From contig WGLV01000055.1 in NCBI GenBank assembly GCA_016125385.1, positions 36,695 to 100,694 of the forward strand: DNA of 64,000 bases. Reading direction: 5' to 3'. Position numbers and translations under genes: made by a program. A model generated the notes under the pieces. The model saw only the letters and a list, made by a program, of their open reading frames with translations. It was not told the origin of the DNA and did not search any database. Source of the stretch: a bacterium. GTDB lineage: Bacteria > Hinthialibacterota > Hinthialibacteria > Hinthialibacterales > Hinthialibacteraceae. The number at the start of each line of letters is the position of its first letter. Position 1 is the first letter of the stretch. Below, piece after piece: positions 9,791-19,831 of this stretch.

Positions 9791-12109
9791 TCAGCCAGCG
9801 GGATTCAGTTGACCGTCCAGCGTAATGATTTGCCCTGCATCCATGGCGATCTCTTTTTGCAGATCGCCGTAACGCAGATGCGCCGTTCCGCCCGCGAGAG
9901 ATTTTACGCTCGCCTTTACCAGTTTTCCGTCTTTCCACTCCAGCCCGATTTCAAAGGCGCCGCGCGCGCGCAGACCCGAAATGGAGCCGCTTTTAAGCCC
10001 GCCGGGTAACGCGGGCAGCAGGTTGATTTCGCCGGTATGGCTCTGCAACAGCATTTCGGTGATGCCCGAGGTTCCGCCAAAGTTGCCATCGATCTGGAAG
10101 GGCGGATGCGTATCGAACATATTGGGCAGCGTTCCGGTCGAGATAAGCTCGGTCAGCATCAGGTATGAATGATCGCCGTCGAGCAGCCGCGCCCAGAAAT
10201 TGACCTTCCACGCCTTGCTCCAACCGGTTCCGCCGTCGCCGCGATGTTCGAGCGATACCCGGGCGGCTTTGGCGAGGTCCGGCGTATTTAATGGAGTGAT
10301 CTCATTACCGGGATGAAGCCCCCACAAGTGTGAAACATGGCGGTGTTGATTGTTGGGATCGTCTTTATCTTCAAGCCATTCCTGTAATTGCCCGAATCGG
10401 CCGATCTGATTCGGCGCGATGCGCGCTTTCATGTCAACAAGTTGGGCGCGCAGGTCCTCATCCACGCCGAGTATCTCGCTGGCCTGAATCACATTGGAAA
10501 ACAGGTTTCGTATGATCTGGTGGTCCATGGTGGGACCAGCGACCAGCCCGCCGTTTTCAGGCGAGTTGGAGGGCGTACTGATCAGCCAGCCGGTTTTGGG
10601 ATCTTCAACCAGAAAATCAACGAAGAACAGCGCCGCGCCCTTCATGACGGGATAAGCGCGATTTTCGAGGAATGCGCGGTCATGAGTAAACGCGTAATGC
10701 AGCCACAGGTTCTGACAGAGCCAGGCGCCGCCGGTCATCCAGATGCCGTGATTGGTATGGTTGATCGGCGCCGCGCCGCGCCAAATATCGGTATTATGAT
10801 GAAGAACCCATCCACGGCAGCCGTAATGAACGCGGGCGACTTTTCCACCGGTGATCACGAGGTCGTCGAGCATGTCGAACAGCGGATCGGCGCATTCAGA
10901 CAGGTTACACATCTCGGCCGGCCAGTAATTCATTTCGGTATTGATATTCACCGTCCATTTGCTATCCCACGGCGGCTGCAGTTCCTGATTCCAGATGCCT
11001 TGCAGGTTGGCCGGCTGGCTGCCCGGGCGTGAACTGGAGATCAGCAGATAGCGTCCGTACTGGTAATACAGGACTACAAGTTGCGGATCGAACTCTTCCG
11101 CGAATTTTTTGATGCGGACATTGGTGGGTTGATCGGCGGCGGGTGTGGAACCAAGGTCGAAATGAACCCGATCGAATAACGTTTGATAATCGGCGACATG
11201 CTCAGCTTTGAGTTGCTCGAACGATTTTCCTTCATTCAATTTCATATCCGCGAGGCAATGTTCCGCCGGAACTTCGCCGATATCGCGGAAATTTTTATAA
11301 CTGGTGGCGGCGGACAGGCGAAGCGTAACCGCGTCAGCGTTGTAGACCGTTGCGCCGTCATCCGTTACTCCCACTTCCCCGCCCTCTGGCGTAACGCTCA
11401 GCCATGATTCGAATCGCATGATATTTAGATTTTCGGGTGAAAATTTTGAATCGTCGCCGGAATCAAGACGTCCGTGGAACTTCAGCAACGCCCCATGTTC
11501 CGTCGCCGCGTTCTCGAATTTGACCGCCTTGTGAGGAGAGGTCAGCGAGACGCCCATCGTGATGGCGCCAGGTTTATCGGCGGAGATTCGCATCACGATG
11601 ATGTTGGCCGGGTAACTGGAGAAAATTTCACGCCGATAGGTAACACCGTTACACTCGTATTGAACCGTCGCAAGAGCGTTATCGAGATCAAGAGTCCGGA
11701 CGTAATTTTGTACGTTTTTGTGGTCGGGGAACGAAAGCAGCACGTCTCCGAAAGGCTGATACGATTCCTGATGAACCGGGCGGCTCATCATGTCCCATGC
11801 GGCGTCTTCCGCTTCTTTTTGTTTACCCTCAAAGAGAAGCTGGCGTACGCGGGGAAGCGCTTCAAGCGCTTTGGGATTGATATAATCGCGCGGGACGCCG
11901 GTCCAGAGCGTATCTTCGTTGAACTGAATGCGTTCCGATTCAACGCCGCCGAACACCATCGCGCCAAGGCGGCCGTTTCCGATTGGCAGCGCTTCGACCC
12001 ATACCTTCGCGGGTTCGGTGTACCAAAGTTGCATCGCATCGTTCGCCGGAAACGCGGCTGGAGCCAGCAAACCTGTCATGACGAGTAATAAACTTAAGAA
12101 TCGTTTCAT
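9791..12109 (-). CDS. Glycoside hydrolase family 95 (alpha-L-fucosidase/galactosidase-like), secreted
   Basis: WYTEPAKVWVEALPIGNGRLGAMVFGG; HHNTDIWRGAAPIN; STPSNSPENG; HPPFQIDGNFGGTSGITEMLLQSH; signal peptide. Confidence 0.93.
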   Translation of the reverse strand: MKRFLSLLLVMTGLLAPAAFPANDAMQLWYTEPAKVWVEALPIGNGRLGAMVFGGVESERIQFNEDTLWTGVPRDYINPKALEALPRVRQLLFEGKQKEAEDAAWDMMSRPVHQESYQPFGDVLLSFPDHKNVQNYVRTLDLDNALATVQYECNGVTYRREIFSSYPANIIVMRISADKPGAITMGVSLTSPHKAVKFENAATEHGALLKFHGRLDSGDDSKFSPENLNIMRFESWLSVTPEGGEVGVTDDGATVYNADAVTLRLSAATSYKNFRDIGEVPAEHCLADMKLNEGKSFEQLKAEHVADYQTLFDRVHFDLGSTPAADQPTNVRIKKFAEEFDPQLVVLYYQYGRYLLISSSRPGSQPANLQGIWNQELQPPWDSKWTVNINTEMNYWPAEMCNLSECADPLFDMLDDLVITGGKVARVHYGCRGWVLHHNTDIWRGAAPINHTNHGIWMTGGAWLCQNLWLHYAFTHDRAFLENRAYPVMKGAALFFVDFLVEDPKTGWLISTPSNSPENGGLVAGPTMDHQIIRNLFSNVIQASEILGVDEDLRAQLVDMKARIAPNQIGRFGQLQEWLEDKDDPNNQHRHVSHLWGLHPGNEITPLNTPDLAKAARVSLEHRGDGGTGWSKAWKVNFWARLLDGDHSYLMLTELISTGTLPNMFDTHPPFQIDGNFGGTSGITEMLLQSHTGEINLLPALPGGLKSGSISGLRARGAFEIGLEWKDGKLVKASVKSLAGGTAHLRYGDLQKEIAMDAGQIITLDGQLNPAG

Positions 12110-12235
12110 AATTTGCAGAATCCCTTCCTCTCGATTTCAGATTGATTTCTCATCCCGGACGCGCGAATAATCCGGCGCGAATCGACAACTACTTTATCAA
12201 ATCATCCAATCTATTTCTAACGCTGGACAAGAAGA

Positions 12236-12265
12236 AGGCATGGCCGAAGAAACCCGGCCATGCCT
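12236..12265. terminator. Strong hairpin downstream of HEAT-repeat gene (terminator-like but weak T tract)
   Basis: AGGCATGGCCG-aagaaacc-CGGCCATGCCT perfect 11 bp stem. Confidence 0.45.
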
Positions 12266-12302
12266 GAATCGTCAAGAACTCTTTCAAGACATCCGCGAAA
12301 TA

Positions 12303-12923
12303 CTACATAGCGGCTTTCGCGGCGCGTTCGACCTGTTTGAATTCGCTGGCTGAGGCCAGTTTCGCATAAATCGCTTTCGCTTGTTTTGAATCTCCCGAAG
12401 CGGCGAAGCCTTCCGCACAACGGAAGAGACCTTCGCTGACGGCGAGCTGGTTCTGGCCGGACGTTTCGCCCAATGCGCTCAACAATGCTTTGGAAGCGCC
12501 CGAACCGCCGATGCTTCCCAGCGCGCGCGCCGCGGCCTGAACGGTCACGGGATAGGAATCGCTCAGCAATCCGGCAAGCGCTTTCACAGCTTTTCCGTCC
12601 TTCCGGACGCCCAGGCTGCCAATGACGCCAATGCGCTGCAACCCCTTCAGCTCGCTTAACGCAGAACGCAGAGCCGAATCGACGGAGCTATCGGCGATGG
12701 TCTCCAGACCATAGCGAGCCATGTGAGAGTGTTCGGCGCTGCCGAGCAACGCCGCCAATGGTTTGACGGATTTTTTTGTTCCAACGCGAGCCAGTTCGCG
12801 GCAGGCGTCGGCGATTTCTTTTCTGGAAGAGTCTTTCGACTCGATTACGGCGATCAGAGCCGCTTCGCCTTCAGCGGCTGAAACCGCGGTCAACGCCGCG
12901 ATGCGTGTTGCGGATAAACTCAT
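12303..12923 (-). CDS. HEAT-repeat / PBS-lyase-like repeat protein
   Basis: Repeated ~30-aa helical units (ALAGLLSDSYPVTVQAAARALGSIGGSGASKALLSAL); ORF start refined to MSLSATRIAAL preceded by gaaaggagaatgg-like RBS. Confidence 0.72.
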   Translation of the reverse strand: MSLSATRIAALTAVSAAEGEAALIAVIESKDSSRKEIADACRELARVGTKKSVKPLAALLGSAEHSHMARYGLETIADSSVDSALRSALSELKGLQRIGVIGSLGVRKDGKAVKALAGLLSDSYPVTVQAAARALGSIGGSGASKALLSALGETSGQNQLAVSEGLFRCAEGFAASGDSKQAKAIYAKLASASEFKQVERAAKAAM

Positions 12924-12964
12924 GATCCATTCTCCTTTCGGCCGAGCCGATGTAAACAACCCGA

Positions 12965-14311
12965 TTAGATAATCCAGGGTTCGCGCATGGCGCGCGAGCA
13001 AAGCCGATTCGCTTCGGGATCGTTGATGAACTCTTCTTTTTTCGGATCGTACTTCATGTCGCGCTTGAGCCACATACAGATATTGGCCGCGTGAACGGTG
13101 GCCATCGAGTAGTGCATGACCTTTTCATCCGCGACGCAATGTTTGCGGTTCTTGATGCAGTCAACGTAATTGCGCCAGTGATTCATGGGCCGGCCGGTAC
13201 GTTCCATGTATTCATTGACAACCTTGTCGAAATTTTCCAGCAATGCAGGTGAAGAGACTTCTGGTTTTTCATATCCATCGCCGACGGTCACCCAGCCTTC
13301 ATCGCCTTCATAGCGAACGGCGCAGGAGCCTTTCAGCATCTTCTTTTCCATGTCGCGGGTGAGAATCATCTTCACGCCGTTTTCAAACACGGTCACCATG
13401 CCTTCCCCATACGGATTGTTGACATAGCCGTATTCAAGCGCGGCGGTATTCTGCATTCCCATTGCAACCTGACATTGCGCGAAAGTGTGGGTTCCCCATT
13501 CACCGATGCAACTGGTATGAAAATCGTAAAATCCGCGCCAGCCGCCTTTGACGTATTCACTATTATATGGACGCCAGGGGCAGGGCCCGAGCCAGTGATC
13601 CCAATCGCATTCCTCTTTGGGCGGCAGGGGTTCTTCCGGACGCCAGTCATAGGACATCTCGGCGGCGTCCCACGGGGCGATGTGAGCATAGACGGTGTGG
13701 ACTTTACCGAGTTTGCCGGTGCGCAGCAACTCATTGGCGAAGGTGAAGTTCGCTTCGCTGAGGCGCTGGGTTCCGGTCTGGTAGATGCGCCCATAGCGCT
13801 CGGCGGTTTCAACCACGGCGCGGCCTTCTTTGATGGTCATGCAGGATGGTTTTTCGGAATAAACGTCTTTTCCAGCGCGCATCGCCATAATGGCGGCGAG
13901 AGCGTGCCAGCGGTCGCCGGTGGTGGAGAGCACCGCATCGATGTCGTTGCGCTCAGCGAGAAAGACGCGGATATCGTGGTAAAGCTGGCAATCATGATTG
14001 TCGTAACGCGCGTCAACGAGTTTTTTCGCGGCTTCGACGCGGCCTTTTTGCGGATCGCACAGCGCGACGAATTGCACTTCGGGTTCGCGCAGCAGCATGC
14101 GCAGGTCAAACGAGCCGCGATTGCCAATGCCGATGCCGCCGAAGACGATGCGTTCGCTCGGCGCCACCGCTCCATCCTGCCCCAGCGCCGAGGCGGGGAT
14201 CAGGGTGGGCGCCATCAACGCCGCGCCGCCCGCGGCGGATGTTTTCAGAAACCGGCGCCGGGTATGCGGAGTGGACATGGATTGCTTCAAGAGACGTTTT
14301 GAATCGGACAT
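12965..14311 (-). CDS. Gfo/Idh/MocA family oxidoreductase with twin-arginine signal
   Basis: RRRFLKTSAAGGAALMAPTLIPASALGQD; VFGGIGIGNRGSFDLRML Rossmann; DVYSEKPSCMTIKEGRAVV (EKP motif). Confidence 0.9.
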   Translation of the reverse strand: MSDSKRLLKQSMSTPHTRRRFLKTSAAGGAALMAPTLIPASALGQDGAVAPSERIVFGGIGIGNRGSFDLRMLLREPEVQFVALCDPQKGRVEAAKKLVDARYDNHDCQLYHDIRVFLAERNDIDAVLSTTGDRWHALAAIMAMRAGKDVYSEKPSCMTIKEGRAVVETAERYGRIYQTGTQRLSEANFTFANELLRTGKLGKVHTVYAHIAPWDAAEMSYDWRPEEPLPPKEECDWDHWLGPCPWRPYNSEYVKGGWRGFYDFHTSCIGEWGTHTFAQCQVAMGMQNTAALEYGYVNNPYGEGMVTVFENGVKMILTRDMEKKMLKGSCAVRYEGDEGWVTVGDGYEKPEVSSPALLENFDKVVNEYMERTGRPMNHWRNYVDCIKNRKHCVADEKVMHYSMATVHAANICMWLKRDMKYDPKKEEFINDPEANRLCSRAMREPWII

Positions 14312-14548
14312 TTGAATGCCTCCAGTGAAGTGGCCTTCGGGAGGATGTTGATTATCATACGAATACCAGTTCATTCTCTCCCCGAATGTGTCTGGCGATG
14401 ATATCAAATTCACAAGAGGATTTAAATCCTGACGAGTCATAAATTATTCATGCCATTTTGACAACAGCGCAGTGCATGTACCGCATGGAAATCGCTTTGA
14501 TTTGCTGTAAAATATGCGAATTATATCGAATAAAGCGATGCGGGAGTT

Positions 14549-16501
14549 ATGAGCAATCAATCAATCGCCATCCTGTTCTTTACCGCCATTGTGGTTTCAT
14601 CCGGGGCGTTCGGCCAAACCGACTTTACCCTGGACCTGTTTAACCAGTCGATCCAATCGAACTGCGCCTATTGCCACGGAGGGGACGAACCGGCGGGTAA
14701 TCTGGTTTTGGAGCCGTTGGATTCCATAGAGACGATCTCCGATCAGGTCGACCAATGGCTGAAAGTATTGCATCGCGTCGAGGCGCGCGAGATGCCTCCG
14801 AAGTTCGTCCCCGCCCTGGATGATGAACACCGCTCCGAATTAACCCACTGGCTTAAACAGGCGATCGACGAGATGGTGTGCGGCGATGCCCAGGTTCCCG
14901 GCCCGGCGCCGGTGCGTCGATTGAACCGGAACGAGTACGCCGCGACCATTCGCGATTTGCTGGGCATCCATTTCAATGCGGGACACGATCTGCCGGAGGA
15001 CGGCGCCGGAGGCGCGGGATTCGACAACGCCGCTGAAACGCTGTTTATCTCGCCCGTTCATCTGGAACGTTATTTCGAAGCAGCCCGGGAGGCGCTTGAT
15101 TACGCCGTTGCGGACGCGGGCGCTCGCCGGTTGCTTTTCATCGCGCAACCGGGAGATTCGCTGAGTGAAACGGACGCGGCGCGGACGATTCTGGAGCGGT
15201 TCGCCTCGCGCGCGTTTCGCCGTCCCGTCAAAGAGGATGAGCTGCAGCCCCTGCTCGCGCTGTTTCAGGCCGCGTTCAAACGGGACGGTTCCTTTGAAGA
15301 AGCGGTGTTGTACGCCATGCGCGCGGTGTTAATCTCGCCGAATTTTCTATTTCTTATTGAAACGCCGAACACCACCAGTATGGTCAGGCCGGTTAACGAC
15401 TATGAACTCGCCTGTCGCCTTTCGTATTTTTTATGGTCGAGCATGCCCGACGATGAGCTATTCGCTCTTGCGAAAAATCAGGAGTTGCATCGGGCGGGCG
15501 TTTTGGAAGAACAGATCGATCGCATGCTGTCCGAACCCAGCATCGGACGCCGTTCGCGCTCTCTCGAAGACCTGAAGTCGCAGGAATTCGCGCAGAATTT
15601 CGTCAGCCAATGGCTGGGTACGCGCGAACTGGGCCGTAATCTCAAACCCGATCAACGGCTGTTCAAGCAGTACAATCAGGACCTTGAAGCCTCAATGCGG
15701 TATGAACCCGTCTATTTTTTCCACCGCATCGTCGACGAGAATCTGTCTCTGTTGAATCTGATCGATTCGGATTTCACCTACGTCAGCGAGCGGTTGGCGA
15801 GATTGTACGGTATCGACAAACAGGTTGAAGTGAATAATCAGCAGATGAATTTCATCCATTTACCCGCCGGCAGTCATCGCGGCGGCGTAATGACGATGGC
15901 GGGCGTTCTGGCAGTGAGTTCGTACCCTCATCGCACCAGTCCGGTATTACGCGGCAAATGGGTTCTTGATTCATTACTCGGGACGCCGCCTCCCCCACCA
16001 CCACCCAACGTGCCTCCGTTGCCCGAAGTCGACGATCAACCCACGCCGACCACCGTGCGCGAACGCCTGACGCAGCATCGTCAGAATCCGGTATGCGCTT
16101 CCTGTCACGACCGCATCGATCCTATTGGATTCGGGCTGGAAAATTTCGACGCGATCGGACGATGGCGAACGGAAGATCACGGGAAACGGATCGACGCGTC
16201 AGGAACCCTGCCGGACGGGCGAACATTCGACGGGCCGGAAGAACTGAGAAAAGTTCTGATGGATAACAAAGACCTGTTCATCCGCAATCTGACCGTCAAA
16301 ATGATGAGCTACGCTCTCGGACGAGGGCTGACGCTGGAAGACCAGTGTACGGTCGACATGATTGTTGAAACTCTGCAATCGAATGATTACAAAGCGAGAA
16401 CCCTGATCGCCGAAATCGTAAAAAGCATCCCGTTCCGTTACCGGCGCGCTCATGAGGCTCCGGTCGGTTATGGCGATGACGTTGTTGTTTTATCAGACTG
16501 A
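14549..16501 (+). CDS. DUF1592/DUF1588/DUF1585-type planctomycete-like cytochrome protein
   Basis: Signal peptide; CAYCH and CASCH c-heme motifs; RLNRNEYAATIRDLLGI; FLFLIETP; HRTSPVLRGKWVLDSLLGTPPPPPPPNVPPL; CHDRIDPIGFGLENFDAIGRWR. Confidence 0.9.
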   Translation: MSNQSIAILFFTAIVVSSGAFGQTDFTLDLFNQSIQSNCAYCHGGDEPAGNLVLEPLDSIETISDQVDQWLKVLHRVEAREMPPKFVPALDDEHRSELTHWLKQAIDEMVCGDAQVPGPAPVRRLNRNEYAATIRDLLGIHFNAGHDLPEDGAGGAGFDNAAETLFISPVHLERYFEAAREALDYAVADAGARRLLFIAQPGDSLSETDAARTILERFASRAFRRPVKEDELQPLLALFQAAFKRDGSFEEAVLYAMRAVLISPNFLFLIETPNTTSMVRPVNDYELACRLSYFLWSSMPDDELFALAKNQELHRAGVLEEQIDRMLSEPSIGRRSRSLEDLKSQEFAQNFVSQWLGTRELGRNLKPDQRLFKQYNQDLEASMRYEPVYFFHRIVDENLSLLNLIDSDFTYVSERLARLYGIDKQVEVNNQQMNFIHLPAGSHRGGVMTMAGVLAVSSYPHRTSPVLRGKWVLDSLLGTPPPPPPPNVPPLPEVDDQPTPTTVRERLTQHRQNPVCASCHDRIDPIGFGLENFDAIGRWRTEDHGKRIDASGTLPDGRTFDGPEELRKVLMDNKDLFIRNLTVKMMSYALGRGLTLEDQCTVDMIVETLQSNDYKARTLIAEIVKSIPFRYRRAHEAPVGYGDDVVVLSD

Positions 16502-16590
16502 CCGGTCAAAATCGTGGTAAAGTATACGGAACCAATCATCAGCGCCGCCGTCACAACTCCATGCGATGAACTCTGGCTGGAGGCGAATTC

Positions 16591-17937
16591 ATGAGTATCA
16601 AATCGCGCCCGATCTCGCGCAGAACACTGTTGAAAGGCGCGGGCGCCGCATTAGCCCTGCCCTGGCTCGAAGCCATGTCGCCGGCACGCGCGCACGGCGC
16701 TGAATTCACTCCCAAACGCATGGCCGCGATGTTCATGCCCAATGGCGTACATCCCGGCATGTGGACGCCCGAGAGTGAAGGCCGGGATTTCAAAATATCG
16801 CCCACGCTGGAACCGATGGCCGATCTGAAAGACGATCTGCTGGTGCTGACCAACCTGTGGAACCAGGGAAGCAACACCGGCGACGGCCACTACGTCAAAG
16901 CTGCGGGTTACCTGACCTGCACGACGATCAACAAAACCGTCGGCGTCGATCTGAACAGCAACGGGATCTCAATGGATCAGGCAGCGGCGCAACGGATCGG
17001 CTCGCAAACGCCTTTGCCGTCGCTCGAGCTCGGTACCGAGCCGGTGCAGACCGGCGTTGACTCCAACGTGGGCTATACGCGAGTATACGGCGCCCATATC
17101 GCATGGCGGACTCCCACGAGCCCATTGGCGAAAGAGATCAACCCCCGGCTGGTGTACGAGCGTCTGTTCCGTGCGAGCCGGCAGGACCCCGACGACGCCC
17201 GGCAGGACAAACCGCTGCTCGACCTTGTATTGGCGGACGCCAACCGGCTGCGCGGCAAACTGGGTTCAGCCGATCAACAACGCATGGATGAATACCTGCA
17301 TTCGGTACGCGCATTGGAAACCCGCATTGAGCGCGCCAGCCGTCAGGATGAACATCAATGGACGCCGCGCGCCGACGTCGAAAAGGCAGCCCCCCGCCCC
17401 GCTGGAATTCCGCCCGAACACGCTGAACACGTGCGGCTGATGATGGACATGATGATTCTCGCGTTTCAAACCGACACGACGCGCATCTGCACCTTCATGT
17501 TTGGCAACTCGGTCAGCAATATCAATTTTTCGTTTCTCGACGGGGTTGATGGCGCCCATCATTCCACTTCACACCATCAGAAAAACGAAGACATGCTGAG
17601 GCAATACCAACTCATCAACCGCTGGCACGTCGAACAATACGCCTATATGGTCAGGCGCCTGAAAGAAATTCGTGAAGGCGAGCAATCACTGCTCGACAAT
17701 TCAATGGTTCTGTTCGGCTCGGGGCTGCGCGACGGCGACAGCCACAATCCACACAATCTGCCCATGCTGCTGGCGGGCCGAGCGGGCGGACGCATCGCGA
17801 CGGGCCAGCATTTGAAATACCATGAAGACACGCCGCTGGCGAATCTGTACGTTTCCATGCTCGACGCCTTCGATACTCCAGTGGAGCGCTTCGCCGACAG
17901 TACAGGCCCCCTGCCTGGCGTATTAGCGACGGTGTGA
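16591..17937 (+). CDS. DUF1552 domain-containing protein with Tat-like signal
   Basis: ISRRTLLKGAGAALALPWLEAM; FMPNGVHPGMWTPESEG; TSHHQKN; directly follows DUF1592 gene, the usual partner. Confidence 0.9.
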   Translation: MSIKSRPISRRTLLKGAGAALALPWLEAMSPARAHGAEFTPKRMAAMFMPNGVHPGMWTPESEGRDFKISPTLEPMADLKDDLLVLTNLWNQGSNTGDGHYVKAAGYLTCTTINKTVGVDLNSNGISMDQAAAQRIGSQTPLPSLELGTEPVQTGVDSNVGYTRVYGAHIAWRTPTSPLAKEINPRLVYERLFRASRQDPDDARQDKPLLDLVLADANRLRGKLGSADQQRMDEYLHSVRALETRIERASRQDEHQWTPRADVEKAAPRPAGIPPEHAEHVRLMMDMMILAFQTDTTRICTFMFGNSVSNINFSFLDGVDGAHHSTSHHQKNEDMLRQYQLINRWHVEQYAYMVRRLKEIREGEQSLLDNSMVLFGSGLRDGDSHNPHNLPMLLAGRAGGRIATGQHLKYHEDTPLANLYVSMLDAFDTPVERFADSTGPLPGVLATV

Positions 17938-18063
17938 AAGTTCAATACGCTGTGAGAGTTCCATTCGGATTCATCAATGTGAAAATCACGTTTTTCATGT
18001 AATTTTCACGGGTTGTACCAAAACCAATCTTTGACAATCTCGATAGATAACACGAGGCGCCCG

Positions 18064-18267
18064 ATGAAAATAAAGATGGTCGTTCATGAAGCGGAAGATG
18101 GCGGATTTTGGGCTGAAGTTCCTTCGATTCATGGTTGCGTCACGCAAGGCGATACGCTTGATGAACTCATGCACAACATTCAGGAAGCGGTTGAATTGTG
18201 TTTATCTATTGACGTTCGTGACTTTGAAATTACAGAACGGGACCGGATCGTGGGGATCGCCGTGTGA
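18064..18267 (+). CDS. hicB: HicB-family antitoxin
   Basis: MKIKMVVHEAEDGGFWAEVPSIHGCVTQGDTLDELMHNIQEAVELCL partial RNase-H-fold HicB core; start refined from ORF track. Confidence 0.87.
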   Translation: MKIKMVVHEAEDGGFWAEVPSIHGCVTQGDTLDELMHNIQEAVELCLSIDVRDFEITERDRIVGIAV

Positions 18268-18470
18268 AATCGATTTCTGGAAAAGAATTCGCTCGGATTC
18301 TTGAAAAACATGGCTGGGAACTACGGAGGAGTAAAGGAAGCCATCACGTCTACATGAAATAAGGTCTGACTATTCTCCTGACCGTTCCGATTCATGAAAA
18401 CAAACCGTTGAAAACAGGTTTGCAAAACCACCTCATGAAACTCGCAGACATTAAAGAAACTGATCTGTAA
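18264..18470 (+). pseudogene. hicA: HicA-family toxin interrupted by an in-frame TAA (18360-18362)
   Basis: GTG start overlapping hicB stop (GTGA); VKSISGKEFARILEKHGWELRRSKGSHHVYMK*GLTILLTVPIHENKPLKTGLQNHLMKLADIKETDL*; frame intact on both sides of the stop. Confidence 0.87.
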
Positions 18471-18491
18471 AACCATCCACTGTATTCATGC

Positions 18492-18530
18492 AACGAAAAA
18501 ACGCCTCCGCTGCCGGAGGCGTTTTTCGTT
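18492..18530. terminator. Bidirectional terminator between hicBA and the convergent Gfo/Idh/MocA gene
   Basis: aacgaaaaaACGCCTCCG-ctgc-CGGAGGCGTtttttcgtt. Confidence 0.85.
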
Positions 18531-18547
18531 TCGTTACATTGAAACGG

Positions 18548-19783
18548 TTACACGGTCGCGGTGGTCGCCGCTTCGTCGAGATGGGCTCGCTTGCCGTTTT
18601 TGTACGCCACGTTGGCGAGATGGGGTCCACAGACCGCGCTATGGCCCACTTCAACCGGCGCGTTGGGTTCCTTACGCGATTTGACGCACTCGATGAAGTT
18701 GTCAACGTGCGGCTGGCTGGGCAGATCGCCCTTGAAGTCGATGTGCGGTTTACCCGGAAAATCGCTGTCCTTGGGTTTGTCTTTATCAAGATAGACCTGA
18801 AAGCCGTTGCGGTGCAGGTGCATGGTTCCATCGACGCCCTGGAACATCACGTGCCACCAGTCGTAGTAATTGCTGGTGTAGTTGATCGTCCATGTGGCGA
18901 TGAAGTTTTTGTATTGCAGCGTGGTGGTGAACACGTCGGGCGTATCGGCGCCTTCCATCATCTTGATATAGCCGAAGCCGTCGCCAGCCAGCGGGGTTCC
19001 CTGATTGGCGTACCACTGAACCACGTCCATAATGTGCGTTCCCTGATCGTTCGAGATGCCCCCAGAGAAGGGCCAGAACACCCGCCAGTTACGAACATAT
19101 TTCGGCTGGAATTCAATATCCGTATGCGGCCACTGGAAGCGATCCCAGTCGATTTCATATCCGAGCGGCTTGTTATTCTGAGGACCTGACGAATTCCAGT
19201 TCCACTGCGCTTTCACGAAGGTAATGTCGCCCAGAACGCCGGAACGAACCACTTTCAGGCCTTCATGAATCAGGGGCGCGCTGCGGCGTTGCATGCCGAT
19301 CTGGACGATGCGGTCTGTCTTGCGCACTTCCTTGACCGCCCAGGCGCCTTCTTCGATCGAGTGAGACATCGGCTTTTCGCAATACACGTCCTTGCCCGCC
19401 TGCACGGCCGCCACCATCATGCGGCAATGCTGATGTTCGGGGGTTCCGATGACCACGGCGTCGATATCCTTGCGGTCGAGTAATTCATTGAAGTCGCGGT
19501 ATACGTCGATCTTGCCATCGTTATTCCGCTGGGCGTCTTTGACGCCCTGAGCGATACGGGGCTCGGAAACGTCGCAAATGGCGGCGAATTTGACGCCCTG
19601 ATGCTGATGCATGTTCATCACGGCGCGGCCACGGCCTCCGGAACCGATCAGCCCCATCACCAGATTATCATTCGCACCGAAGACGCGGTTGGATACGATC
19701 ATGGGCGCGGACATCGCGGCGCCCGCCGCCAGCGAGGCTTTGATCGCCCCTCGTCTTGTAAGCTGGTCATTCATCATCATTGC
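18548..19783 (-). CDS. Gfo/Idh/MocA family oxidoreductase, exported
   Basis: TRRGAIKASLAAGAAMSAPMIVSNRVFG signal; VMGLIGSGGRGRAVM; DVYCEKPMSHSIEEG. Confidence 0.9.
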   Translation of the reverse strand, partial: AMMMNDQLTRRGAIKASLAAGAAMSAPMIVSNRVFGANDNLVMGLIGSGGRGRAVMNMHQHQGVKFAAICDVSEPRIAQGVKDAQRNNDGKIDVYRDFNELLDRKDIDAVVIGTPEHQHCRMMVAAVQAGKDVYCEKPMSHSIEEGAWAVKEVRKTDRIVQIGMQRRSAPLIHEGLKVVRSGVLGDITFVKAQWNWNSSGPQNNKPLGYEIDWDRFQWPHTDIEFQPKYVRNWRVFWPFSGGISNDQGTHIMDVVQWYANQGTPLAGDGFGYIKMMEGADTPDVFTTTLQYKNFIATWTINYTSNYYDWWHVMFQGVDGTMHLHRNGFQVYLDKDKPKDSDFPGKPHIDFKGDLPSQPHVDNFIECVKSRKEPNAPVEVGHSAVCGPHLANVAYKNGKRAHLDEAATTATV

Positions 19784-19831
19784 CTCCAGGGTTTTGAATA
19801 TTGAACCGCAAGCGAAACTGGGCACGCTCGC

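Noticed and set aside
13475-14302. 275-aa plus-strand ORF opposite the Gfo/Idh/MocA gene
   Set aside because: Shadow ORF complementary to the Tat-signal oxidoreductase; no motif support.
16001-16030. Poly-proline run PPPPPPPNVPPLP in the DUF1592 protein as an anomaly
   Set aside because: A normal signature of this family, not a novel feature.
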